Assembly: GCF_047123815.1 (NCBI RefSeq)
Contig: NZ_CP138920.1
Span: forward strand, 1,922,001-1,986,000
Reading direction: 5' to 3'
From: Maricaulis sp017643475
Lineage (GTDB): Bacteria; Pseudomonadota; Alphaproteobacteria; Caulobacterales; Maricaulaceae
Length of the DNA: 64,000 nt
The translations under genes were made by a program, and so were the position numbers. Below the pieces are notes generated by a model. The model had not been told where the DNA came from, did not search any database, and worked only from the letters and a program-made list of their open reading frames with translations. Positions 25,817 through 34,023 of the stretch are shown here, piece by piece (position 1 is the first letter of the stretch; the number at the start of each line of letters is the position of its first letter).

Positions 25817-26290
25817 ATGTCGATGAGAGTCTCCGTCCTTTTCCTGCTCACCTTGTTTGCAGGAATCGCGCCCGCCCCGGCCCAGCAAGATGATGAGCAG
25901 GCCATTCTTGCCATCCTGTCCGAAGGTCCTCTTAACATCGTTCGCGACACTCGTGCCTGGGCCGACAATTTTCACCCGGACTGGAATCTCTGGTTTGTTG
26001 GAAATGAGCAGCCCCGACAGCGCGCACCGCACATGCAGGCGGTCTTCGACTATGTCGAGCGCGGCGCAGTGGTCGAGGCCTATCAGCTGAACCTGGTGTC
26101 GCTGGAAATTTTCGGTGACCAGGCCCTCGCGCGCTATCATGCCCGAGAGCAAGTGCGCGATCCGCAGAACGGGCTTCGTCTGATCGACTATGCCGCTGTC
26201 ACCTTTCTGGTGAGGGAGGACGGGCGCTGGCTGATCCGGGCGAGTTCCCTGACTTTCCCGGCAGGTTTCGAGCCGCCTGCCACCGAGTAG
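25817..26290 (+). CDS. Exported SnoaL/NTF2-like hypothetical protein
   Basis: This 157-residue protein has a signal peptide (MSMRVSVLFLLTLFAGIAPAPAQ) followed by a single alpha+beta domain. The pattern of an early helix with DTRAWADNFHPDWNLWFVGN, a middle EAYQLNLVSLEIFGDQALARYHAREQ and a final FLVREDGRWLIRASSLTF resembles NTF2-like/DUF4440 proteins, in which a conserved Trp in DGRWLI closes the cone. The ligand is unknown. The start at 25817 was chosen over an upstream in-frame start because it begins the signal peptide. Confidence 0.75.
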   Translation: MSMRVSVLFLLTLFAGIAPAPAQQDDEQAILAILSEGPLNIVRDTRAWADNFHPDWNLWFVGNEQPRQRAPHMQAVFDYVERGAVVEAYQLNLVSLEIFGDQALARYHAREQVRDPQNGLRLIDYAAVTFLVREDGRWLIRASSLTFPAGFEPPATE

Positions 26291-26397
26291 CGCTCCAATT
26301 GCAGGTCCGGGCCGGGCCGAGGCACATCAACGCATGGACATTGGGGGCGTTTTTTGGTCTACCCGAGGCCACACTCTTCTTTGATGAGGAAACCCTC

Positions 26398-27363
26398 ATG
26401 CTTCGCGACGAAATGATCACTGTGTTTGGCGGTTCCGGCTTTGTCGGTCGTCATGTTGTCCGCGCGCTGGCCAAGGCCGGCTATCGCGTGCGTGTTGCCA
26501 CGCGCCGCCCGCACCTCGCGCAGGACCTGCGTGTGATGGGTGTGGTTGGCCAGGTGCAACTGGTGCAGGCGAATATCCGGGTGCCGAGCTCGGTGGAACG
26601 CGCCGTTGAAGGTGCTTCCGGTGTCGTGAATCTGGTCGGCGTGCTGGCCGAGAGCGGTCGCCAGTCCTTTTCCAGCTTGCACGCCATGGGCGCCAAGACG
26701 ATTGCTGAAGCCGCTGCCGCCGCCGGTATCGACAAACTGATCCAGGTCTCCGCGATTGGCGCCAGCGCCGAGAGCGAATCCAAATATGCCCAGTCCAAGG
26801 CCGCCGGCGAAGCCAGCGTGCTGGCCGCTGTGCCGAGTGCGACCGTCCTGCGTCCCTCGATCATTTTCGGGACCGATGACGGCTTCTTCAACATGTTCGG
26901 CTCCATTGCCCGCTTCGTGCCGGCACTGCCCTTGTTCGGTGGTGGCAAGTCGCTTTTCCAGCCCGTCTTCGCTGGTGATGTTGGATCGGCCGTCCTCGCG
27001 GCTTATCAGAGCGATGCAGCTCGCGGCGAGACCTACGAGCTGGGCGGTCCGGCGACCTATTCCTTCAAGGAGTTGATGGAATTCACGCTGCAGCACACCG
27101 CGCGGCCACGTTTCCTGGTGCCGCTGCCGTTCTCGATCGGACAGGTCATTGCGATGTTCGCGGAGATCGCAGCCATCCTGCCCTTCATCCCGTCCTATCT
27201 GACCCAGGACCAGCTCAAGCAGCTGCGCAATGACAATGTGGTTTCCGAAGGCGCCAAGACGCTTGAGGATCTCGGCATTGAAGCCGAGACAATGGAAGCG
27301 ATCGTTCCGGGTTATCTGGCGCGCTATCGTCGTTACGGCCAGTTCCACGAGAGCGAGGCTTGA
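26398..27363 (+). CDS. NAD(P)-binding NDUFA9-like (complex I assembly/SDR) protein
   Basis: This 321-residue atypical short-chain dehydrogenase has the dinucleotide-binding motif TVFGGSGFVGRHVVRAL near the N-terminus and the pattern of the NDUFA9/39-kDa complex I family (VSAIGASAESESKYAQSKAAGEASVL, then PSIIFGTDDGFFNMF). Alphaproteobacterial homologues of this complex I accessory subunit are common. It may bind NADPH structurally without being a catalyst, since the YxxxK site is replaced by the YAQSKAAGE variant. A GAGGA box precedes the ATG at 26398. A terminator follows. Confidence 0.88.
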   Translation: MLRDEMITVFGGSGFVGRHVVRALAKAGYRVRVATRRPHLAQDLRVMGVVGQVQLVQANIRVPSSVERAVEGASGVVNLVGVLAESGRQSFSSLHAMGAKTIAEAAAAAGIDKLIQVSAIGASAESESKYAQSKAAGEASVLAAVPSATVLRPSIIFGTDDGFFNMFGSIARFVPALPLFGGGKSLFQPVFAGDVGSAVLAAYQSDAARGETYELGGPATYSFKELMEFTLQHTARPRFLVPLPFSIGQVIAMFAEIAAILPFIPSYLTQDQLKQLRNDNVVSEGAKTLEDLGIEAETMEAIVPGYLARYRRYGQFHESEA

Positions 27364-27386
27364 TCCTTCAAGGCATCCGGACAAGC

Positions 27387-27419
27387 AAAAGGCGACGGTT
27401 TCCCGTCGCCTTTTCTTTT
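27387..27419 (+). terminator. Rho-independent terminator, probably bidirectional
   Basis: AAAAGGCGACGG (27387-27398) pairs with CCGTCGCCTTTT (27403-27414) around a TTTC-rich loop, followed by CTTTT. It lies between the NDUFA9-like gene and the convergent CPBP gene; the A-rich left arm also gives a T-run on the minus strand. Confidence 0.9.
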
Positions 27420-27435
27420 GCCTGATTGAGCGGCA

Positions 27436-28305
27436 CTAGCCGGTAGCGGGTTTCCTGCGCCCCATCCGATAAAGAAAGATAAGGCCCCAACCGCCCCCCA
27501 TGGCGGCAAAGCCCCCGACCCCGGTCAGCCCGTTCCAGGGCCAGGCGGGACTGGCCAGATACATCAGCGAAAATCCCGCCACCGCATTGATCGCACCATG
27601 CATGCCTGCAGCTGCGATCACACCGCCCCGTTCCCGGGCGAGGGCGTGATAAGGTGTCAGCATCACGGTGAAGCCGACCATGGCCGCGACGCCGGTCCAG
27701 CCCAAGTCGCCGTAGTTATGACCCATCAGGATGATCGGCAGGTGCCACAGGCCCCAGATCACACCAATGACGATGGAGGCGGGCCAGAAGCCCAGATCTG
27801 CCAGTCGCGGTTGCAGCCAGCCGCGCCAGCCCAGTTCCTCGCTGATCAAAAGGTAGAAGGTGTTGAACAGCAGGCCCACGCCAAGGCCGACCGTCATCTG
27901 GATCATCAACAGGTTTTCGATCGGCATGGGCGCTTCCACGCCCTGAGCATCCAGCTGGGTCTGCATGAAGGTGAGCGGATCGCCGAGTTGCTGCCCAAAG
28001 ACGTGAACGGTTGCCAGAACCGATGCAATGGTAAGGGCGATCGCCGTGATCCAGCTCAGCACGGTCCAGCTGGCGACCTTGCCAAACCCGAAGCCCCTGA
28101 AGCCAAGCGCGTCTGCCCAGCGGTCGCGGTCAAACAGTAGTGTGCACACCACTGCGGCAATCGAGGGGCCGAGCATGAAGAGCATCAGGCTGACCGTGCC
28201 CATCGCCGCGCCAAGTCCCGCAAATCCTCCGGACTGGTGGATCCAGGCGGCGACGGCCCAGCTGAGGCCGAATGACAGGGCCAGGAATGTTGTTATCGCG
28301 CGCAA
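27436..28305 (-). CDS. CPBP-family intramembrane metalloprotease
   Basis: This 289-residue, highly hydrophobic membrane protein has the three CPBP/Rce1 motifs: EExxxRG as SEELGWRGWL (E156, E157, R161), a histidine in WGLWHLP (H188), and a late MHGAINA. About eight membrane segments are predicted by eye. Bacterial members are thought to be intramembrane glutamate-metalloproteases, often linked to bacteriocin immunity, but the substrate is unknown. The start is a TTG with a GGAGAGGG ribosome binding site. A 10-base-pair hairpin sits immediately before that site (28316-28349). Confidence 0.85.
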   Translation of the reverse strand: MRAITTFLALSFGLSWAVAAWIHQSGGFAGLGAAMGTVSLMLFMLGPSIAAVVCTLLFDRDRWADALGFRGFGFGKVASWTVLSWITAIALTIASVLATVHVFGQQLGDPLTFMQTQLDAQGVEAPMPIENLLMIQMTVGLGVGLLFNTFYLLISEELGWRGWLQPRLADLGFWPASIVIGVIWGLWHLPIILMGHNYGDLGWTGVAAMVGFTVMLTPYHALARERGGVIAAAGMHGAINAVAGFSLMYLASPAWPWNGLTGVGGFAAMGGGWGLIFLYRMGRRKPATG

Positions 28306-28315
28306 TTTGCCCTCT

Positions 28316-28349
28316 CCGCATGTTATTTAGGAAAATCCCTAACATGCGG
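28316..28349 (-). promoter_or_regulatory. Inverted repeat directly upstream of the CPBP gene RBS
   Basis: CCGCATGTTA (28316-28325) and TAACATGCGG (28340-28349) form a perfect 10-base inverted repeat with a 14-base spacer. On the minus-strand transcript the hairpin ends in the first bases of the GGAGAGGG ribosome binding site of the TTG-started CPBP gene. It could be a repressor operator or a translational hairpin. No T-run follows, so it is not a terminator of uppP. Confidence 0.55.
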
Positions 28350-28383
28350 ATCAAGAGTGACAAAGAACTATTTAGTGTATCGC

Positions 28384-29190
28384 CTAAATAAGGAAGATGA
28401 TCAACGCGCCACCAAGGGCAAACCTGTAGAGCACAAAGGGCATGAAGCCGACACGGTCAACGAGCTTCATCAACACGGCGATCGCTGCCAGGGCCGAGAT
28501 GAAGGCCAGCCCGGCCACGATCAACCCGGCCTGGAGGCCTGCCATTGGATCGCTCTCTCCGGCCAGCTGGATGATGGAGATGACAGTGAAGGCGGCGATG
28601 ACCGGGATGGACATCAACATGGAAAATCGTGCGCTCTCGCTCCGGGTAAGGCCCAGTGCCCGGGCTGCCGTCATGGTGACGCCGGAGCGGGATGCTCCCG
28701 GGATCAGTGCGAACATCTGGGCGATGCCGATTAGGGCGGCGTCCTTGAAGCTCATATCCGCGGTCGTCTTCATTTGTGCGCCATAACGGTCAGCCGCCCA
28801 CAACGGCAGGGCAAAGATGAGTGTGGCGCCTGCAATCACGGCGGGCGAGCGCAGGGCGTCCACCAGATCGAAGATGAACAATCCGCCTGCCAGCAACAGG
28901 ACCGGAGGCAGGGATGCTGCGACCAGAAGCGCCAGCCGCCCACCTGGTGTGACCTTGCCGGACACCAGTGCGAACTTGCCTTGGACGACAGAGGCGATGT
29001 CCCGCCAGAAATAGACCAGTACAGCGATCAAAGATCCGGCATGCGCCATGACATCAATCATCGCACCCTGGTCCGCCGCACCCAGCACGTCCGGCACCAG
29101 GATAAGGTGAGCCGAGGAACTGATGGGCAGGAATTCGGTAATGCCCTGGACGAGGGCAAGGATGACGAAATGGATCAGGGACATGGGCAA
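28384..29190 (-). CDS. uppP: Undecaprenyl-diphosphatase
   Basis: UppP (BacA) dephosphorylates undecaprenyl diphosphate at the inner membrane, recycling the lipid carrier for peptidoglycan and LPS sugars. The 268-residue membrane protein has the catalytic region ITEFLPISSSAHLILVP near the N-terminus and the phosphate-binding PGASRSGVTMTAARALG motif in the middle. Length is normal. It lies 78 bases upstream of the CPBP gene on the same strand. Confidence 0.95.
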   Translation of the reverse strand: MPMSLIHFVILALVQGITEFLPISSSAHLILVPDVLGAADQGAMIDVMAHAGSLIAVLVYFWRDIASVVQGKFALVSGKVTPGGRLALLVAASLPPVLLLAGGLFIFDLVDALRSPAVIAGATLIFALPLWAADRYGAQMKTTADMSFKDAALIGIAQMFALIPGASRSGVTMTAARALGLTRSESARFSMLMSIPVIAAFTVISIIQLAGESDPMAGLQAGLIVAGLAFISALAAIAVLMKLVDRVGFMPFVLYRFALGGALIIFLI

Positions 29191-29352
29191 CTCGAAGGCA
29201 TAAGGCGCACAATCCTTTCCTGTTTTGACGGTGAACGCTAGTCCGGCGCGATGTCGTTTTTGCGACGAAGAGCAGCCTGGAATGTGACAAGCGCGTTCAG
29301 CCGCATTGACGCTCGCGCTCCAGCCGACCTAAATCGGTCATCAGGAGATTTC

Positions 29353-30326
29353 ATGCCTCACGATCATGCCAGTGCGACCGGACCGGGTCGGCTCGCCCCG
29401 AAGACGCCAAACGCATTACCGGCGCGGCCACCTGGGCCTCGCTGACGGTTGCCGCTGTTCTGGTTCTCTCCAAGGCGGTGGTCTGGTGGATGTCCGGATC
29501 TGTCGCGCTGCTCGCCTCGATGGCTGACAGCATTCTCGACCTGACTGCGTCGCTGACGGTGTTCTTCGCCGTACGTTATGCCGCTGAACCAGCGGACGCG
29601 GAACACCGGTTTGGTCACGGCAAGGCGGAGGCCTTTGCCAGTATTCTCCAGGCCATGCTGGTCGCTGTTTCCGCCGCACTCTTGCTGCGGGAAGGCATTG
29701 AGCATACCTGGCGCCCAGTCGAGATTCGCGCCAGCGGATGGGCTCTGGGCGTGATGATGCTCTCCATCGTTCTCACGCTGGGGCTGCTTTTTGTACAAAC
29801 ACGTGCGGTCGACGAAACCGGTTCGGTCGCGATCGAGGGCGACAGGGCGCACTATCTCTCCGACATCGCCGCTAATCTGGCCGTGATCGCCGGGATTGGT
29901 GGTTCCATGCTCGGATTTGCCCGGCTGGATGGTGTTGCTGCGCTTGTGGTCGCGGCCTGGCTAGGCTGGACCGCCTGGGAGGTGGCCAAACGCGCGCTCG
30001 ACCAGCTGATGGACCGGGAATTGCCCGACGAGGAACGCGCGCGCATCCAGGAGCTCGCCGTGGGTCAGGATCCACGCATCATCGATGTTCACGATTTGCG
30101 CACCCGCGCCTCCGGCCCTCTGGTCCATATCCAGTTCCACCTGGCCCTGCCGCCGGAGATGTCGTTGGAAGACGCGCATGAAGTGATGGTGGAGTGCGAG
30201 AACCGTCTTCTGGCTGTGTATCCGGCTGCGGATATTCTCATCCATGCTGACCCGCACGGTGCTGCTGAACCGCATGGCGGGGCGTTTTTCCAGGGTGATG
30301 CAGGGGCAACTGACAATGGCGCATAA
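29353..30326 (+). pseudogene. Cation diffusion facilitator with probable 1-base frameshift near codon 16
   Basis: The main frame encodes a cation diffusion facilitator (FieF/YiiP-like zinc or iron efflux): membrane segments, HRFGHGKAEAFA metal-site region, and a cytoplasmic C-terminal domain with HDLRTRASGPLVHIQFHLALP. In this frame the first usable start is a GTG at 29478, which would remove the first half of membrane helix 1. An ATG at 29353 with an AGGAG box 5 bases upstream opens a different frame (MPHDHASATGPGRLAP). Adding one G in CCCCGAAG near 29400 joins it to EDAKRITGAATWASLTV and a full-length normal protein. Either a sequencing error, a lesion or a truncated gene starting at 29478. 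Confidence 0.72.
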
Positions 30327-30357
30327 TTCTGCCGCCAAACGAGGCTAGACCCGCACC

Positions 30358-31035
30358 ATGCGTCATCTCTTTTTCTGGCCTCTCGATCCCTTTTCTCGCC
30401 AGGTCCGCCTGGTTTTGGACGAAAAATCCGTGCGCTACAAAGCCACGATCCTGGAGCCGTGGAAGCGACCGGAAGACCTGCTCACGCTCAACCCGGCCGG
30501 CATGACGCCTGTGCTGACCGACAATGCGGGTGGCCAGGAGCGCGTGGTGATCGAGGCGCGCGCCATCGTTGAATATCTCGAGGAGACCACGCCCAGTCCC
30601 TGCCTCCTGCCAGGCGGCCCGGCGGACCGGGCCGAGGCGCGCCGTCTGGTGGAGTGGTTTGACCGCAAGTTCGATGGCGAGGTGAATGCCTACCTCCTGC
30701 ACGAGAAGCTGGAAAAACCGGTCCAGGGTCTCGGCGCACCGGACCCGCAATCCATGCGCGATGGTCGCGACCATCTCAAAGGGCATATGGAACACATGGC
30801 CTGGCTTCTGGAGAGCCGCGATGGCCTGGCCGGCCCGCGCTATACCTTGGCCGATATCGCCGCGGCGGCGCACCTGTCCTGCCTCGACTATCTGGGCGAG
30901 GTACCCTGGGACCAGTTCGAACCGGTCAAACACTGGTATCAACGCGTCAAATGCCGCCCGGCCTTCCGCAGCCTCCTGGAAGACAAATTGCCAGGCATCC
31001 CCCCGTCTGCGCACTATGCGGATCTGGACTTCTGA
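30358..31035 (+). CDS. Glutathione S-transferase family protein
   Basis: This 225-residue cytoplasmic protein has the N-terminal thioredoxin-like domain of GSTs (SRQVRLVLDEKSVRYKA, then LNPAGMTPVLTDN with the cis-proline, and the EARAIVEYLEE helix that binds the gamma-glutamyl part) and an all-helical C-terminal domain with SLADIAAAAHL-like YTLADIAAAAHLSCLDYLGEV. The substrate is not predictable. It lies 10 bases upstream of queG on the same strand. Confidence 0.9.
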   Translation: MRHLFFWPLDPFSRQVRLVLDEKSVRYKATILEPWKRPEDLLTLNPAGMTPVLTDNAGGQERVVIEARAIVEYLEETTPSPCLLPGGPADRAEARRLVEWFDRKFDGEVNAYLLHEKLEKPVQGLGAPDPQSMRDGRDHLKGHMEHMAWLLESRDGLAGPRYTLADIAAAAHLSCLDYLGEVPWDQFEPVKHWYQRVKCRPAFRSLLEDKLPGIPPSAHYADLDF

Positions 31036-31045
31036 CGGGGTCTGA

Positions 31046-32155
31046 ATGGACCGGGGCGCTATCGAAAATCTGGCTTCTGATATCGGCTTCACTGCCGTGC
31101 GGGTGTGCCGTGCCGACGATGCGTGGGCGGCGGCGGAGCGGCTGTCGCAGTTCGTGGCCAAGGATTATCACGGCACGATGGCCTGGATGGAGGAGACGCT
31201 GGAGCGTCGCCAGCACCCCACCCACATGTGGCCGGACGCGAAATCGGCAGTGGTGTTTGGGCTGAATTACGGGCCGGATCACAATCCGCTGGCCGCGCTG
31301 GAGCGTCGCGATGAGGCGGTGATTTCGGTCTATGCCCAGAACAATGACTATCACGACCTGATCAAGAAACGTCTCAAGCGGTTCGCCCGCGAATTTGTTG
31401 CGCAGACAGGTGAGGAGGTGAAGGTATTTGTCGACACTGCGCCGTTGATGGAGAAGCCGCTGGCCGCCAGGGCCGGACTGGGCTGGCAGGGCAAACACAC
31501 CAATCTGGTCAGTCGCGAGCACGGGTCCTGGCTTTTCCTGGGCGTGATGCTGACGACAGCCGAGCTGGAACCGGACGCACCCGAAACGGATCATTGCGGC
31601 TCCTGCACCGCCTGTCTCGATATCTGTCCGACCGATGCCTTTCCCGGGCCTTATCAGCTCGACGCGCGACGGTGCATCTCCTATCTGACGATCGAGCACA
31701 AGGGACCGATCCCGCACGAGTTTCGAGCGCCGATGGGCAATCGCATCTATGGCTGTGATGATTGTCTGGCCGTGTGCCCGTGGAACAAGTTCGCGGCGGT
31801 GAGTGCGGAGGCGGCTTTTCATCCGCGTGCGGAGCTCAAGGGGCCGCTCCTGTCGGAACTGGTCGTGCTTGACGATACGGAATTTCGCGAAGTTTTTACG
31901 GCCTCGCCCATCAAGCGCATCGGGCGAGATCGTTTCGTTCGCAACGTTCTGATTGCTATTGGAAATTCCGGCGATCAAAGCCTGGTTGATCCGGTCATTG
32001 AGCAGCTGGAAGATGTTAACGAGTGGGTGCGTGGTGCGGCTGTGTGGGCGCTTTCCCGTCTGGATGCGGATGAGTTTGAGCGTCAAAAAGCTGCGAAAAA
32101 GAAAAAAGAGATGGCCAAATCCGTAGTGCTGGAATGGGATCTCGCTAATTCCTGA
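31046..32155 (+). CDS. queG: Epoxyqueuosine reductase
   Basis: QueG reduces epoxyqueuosine to queuosine in tRNA, the last step of queuosine synthesis, using cobalamin and two 4Fe-4S clusters. The 369-residue protein has the N-terminal cobalamin-binding domain with DTAPLMEKPLAARAGLGWQGKH, then cluster motifs starting at C184 (CGSCTACLDICP) and C237 (CDDCLAVCPW), and a short C-terminal HEAT-like region (VNEWVRGAAVWALSRLD). It forms a pair with the GST gene. No other queuosine genes are in the window. Confidence 0.95.
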   Translation: MDRGAIENLASDIGFTAVRVCRADDAWAAAERLSQFVAKDYHGTMAWMEETLERRQHPTHMWPDAKSAVVFGLNYGPDHNPLAALERRDEAVISVYAQNNDYHDLIKKRLKRFAREFVAQTGEEVKVFVDTAPLMEKPLAARAGLGWQGKHTNLVSREHGSWLFLGVMLTTAELEPDAPETDHCGSCTACLDICPTDAFPGPYQLDARRCISYLTIEHKGPIPHEFRAPMGNRIYGCDDCLAVCPWNKFAAVSAEAAFHPRAELKGPLLSELVVLDDTEFREVFTASPIKRIGRDRFVRNVLIAIGNSGDQSLVDPVIEQLEDVNEWVRGAAVWALSRLDADEFERQKAAKKKKEMAKSVVLEWDLANS

Positions 32156-32258
32156 TACTTCGTTGATGGCGCGTTAGACATTTCCAAAGCCCTTTTCAAT
32201 ACGTTCAGGTTAGATGGCGAGGCCGGGGGCTCGCTGAACGGGCAAGTGATTTGGGCTT

Positions 32259-33230
32259 ATGAGTGATACCACCGAGGCGTTTGGCGCCGGATCTCCGACA
32301 ACACCGATCAGTGTGATGATCTGCGAGAACAGCGCAGTCCAGCTGCGCATCCTCTCCGAGGCGGTGAGGGATGCGGGTTACGAGGTCCAGACTGCAAAGT
32401 CAGCTGCCGACGCCCTGGAAGTCATGAAACTCATGCCAGTGGACATTTTCCTGACCGGTATCGAGGTTGGCGAAGTCAACGGAATGGAAGCCTGCTGGTC
32501 GCTCAAGGGCAATTCAGATACCGAGTCGACATACACGATTATTGTCACCGCCTCTGGTGAGGAACGGCGTCTCGAGGAAAGCCTGGATGCCGGCGCTGAC
32601 GATTTCATTCGCAAGCCGGTCAACATGACCGAGCTGCGCGCTCGACTGCGCGCCGCATCGCGCCTGGTGCGCATGCAGAAACAATTCCGCCATCTGGCCG
32701 AAACTGACAGCCTGACCGGTTCCGCCAATCGTCGTGCCTTCCTGCAGTATCTCGAGATGGAAGTGCGGCGGTCCGAGCGTCATGCTGCCGAGACCTCCGT
32801 CATCATGGTCGATCTCGATCACTTCAAGAACATCAACGATACCTGCGGCCATGCGGCGGGCGACGCGGTGTTGCGTGAAGTCGTCAAAGCGATGCAGTCA
32901 TGCCTGCGTCCGCGCGACATGCTGGGGCGCCTGGGCGGTGAGGAATTCGCCATCCTGCTCAACGGAACGGATATTTCCGAAGCTTCTACAATTGCCGAGG
33001 AGGTCCGGGCCTCGATCGAACAACGGTTGATCGAACTGCCCAGTGGCGAGAAACTCTCGGTCACGGCAAGCTTCGGAGTGTCCAATGTCTGCCCGGCCCT
33101 GGGTCAGGACACACCGGAAACCGTGCTCCAGGCCGCCGATGACGCGCTCTATTACGCCAAGCAGTGCGGTCGCAACCAGGTTATCGTCTGTGCTGCAGAG
33201 CCGGACGAGCAGCTCGCCGAAGCCTCCTGA
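32259..33230 (+). CDS. Diguanylate cyclase with degenerate receiver domain
   Basis: This 323-residue cytoplasmic protein has an N-terminal receiver-like domain (about residues 17-125) and a C-terminal GGDEF domain (about 145-310). The cyclase is intact: GGEEF (226-230) and an inhibitory I-site RPRD (217-220) five residues before it. The receiver keeps the switch Thr (T97) and Lys (K119), but the phosphoacceptor position is glycine (FLTGIEV, G67) and the acidic pocket is only ICEN. It should therefore not be controlled by ordinary aspartate phosphorylation. No kinase gene is adjacent. Confidence 0.9.
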   Translation: MSDTTEAFGAGSPTTPISVMICENSAVQLRILSEAVRDAGYEVQTAKSAADALEVMKLMPVDIFLTGIEVGEVNGMEACWSLKGNSDTESTYTIIVTASGEERRLEESLDAGADDFIRKPVNMTELRARLRAASRLVRMQKQFRHLAETDSLTGSANRRAFLQYLEMEVRRSERHAAETSVIMVDLDHFKNINDTCGHAAGDAVLREVVKAMQSCLRPRDMLGRLGGEEFAILLNGTDISEASTIAEEVRASIEQRLIELPSGEKLSVTASFGVSNVCPALGQDTPETVLQAADDALYYAKQCGRNQVIVCAAEPDEQLAEAS

Positions 33231-33893
33231 TCAATCCGCATCGCTACGGCGGACGGCCTCGCTGATGCGGCCTCTGAGAACATAGTGTTCCACCACATCC
33301 GGTTGTTGTTCGATGGCAACCAATATGTCTTCCATGGCCTGGTCCAGCGTGCCCAGATTCAATCGGGCTTCTGCGCGGACCGCGCGGGCTGAGGCGTTGT
33401 CCGGGTAGATCTCGATCAGATTGGATGCTGCGGTCTCGGCAGCGGGAAATTGTTCCAGGCCCAGATAGGCCTTTGCGTGACCCAGCATCGCGTGCGGTGA
33501 CAGTTCGACTAGGGCCAGGGCGACCGCGAAACTGCGTTCGGCGGCCTCGAAATCCTCGATTTCCAGCCAGGTGGTGCCAGCTTCGAGCCACATGTCGAGG
33601 CGCTCCTGCATCAACAGACCCGGGCGCTCCAGCGAGGCGATGCTCTCGAGCAGGCTCGCGCCGGTATGCGGGTCGCCGACCGCGATGAGGGCCCGGGCCT
33701 GACAGTGTTCTGCCGGCCAGCCACCGCCATCATACTTCCATGCCAGGGCGTCTTCATAGGCTTCCACGGCCTCGGTCGCGATCCGTTCCATACACGCTGA
33801 ATAGCGCTGGTGTTCGTTCAGTTGCGCTGAGCTCTGGGCGAGGGCTGTTGGGGGCGAAAGCAGGGCGAGGGCAAGGGGGAAAAGGATACGCAT
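33231..33893 (-). CDS. Exported TPR-like hypothetical protein
   Basis: This 220-residue protein has a signal peptide (MRILFPLALALLSPPTALAQ) and then helical repeats of the tetratricopeptide type (EDALAWKYDGGGWPAEHCQARALIAVG, FEAAERSFAVALALVELSP, MLGHAKAYLGLEQFPAAETAA, LNLGTLDQAMEDILVAIEQQP). TPR proteins are usually scaffolds; the partner is unknown. The gene meets the diguanylate cyclase gene end to end, with the two stops adjacent in a shared TGATCA. The ATG at 33893 was chosen because it begins the signal peptide. Confidence 0.8.
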   Translation of the reverse strand: MRILFPLALALLSPPTALAQSSAQLNEHQRYSACMERIATEAVEAYEDALAWKYDGGGWPAEHCQARALIAVGDPHTGASLLESIASLERPGLLMQERLDMWLEAGTTWLEIEDFEAAERSFAVALALVELSPHAMLGHAKAYLGLEQFPAAETAASNLIEIYPDNASARAVRAEARLNLGTLDQAMEDILVAIEQQPDVVEHYVLRGRISEAVRRSDAD

Positions 33894-34023
33894 CAAACAC
33901 TCCGGGGGACTTGAATGAAGGCTAGGCGGGCAGGGCTTACACGTCCAGAACGGATTGGCATCTGTGGTGCCGTCGCGCACAGCCTACTTGTCTGACGGCG
34001 CAAATTGCGCTTCGAAAGCCGGG

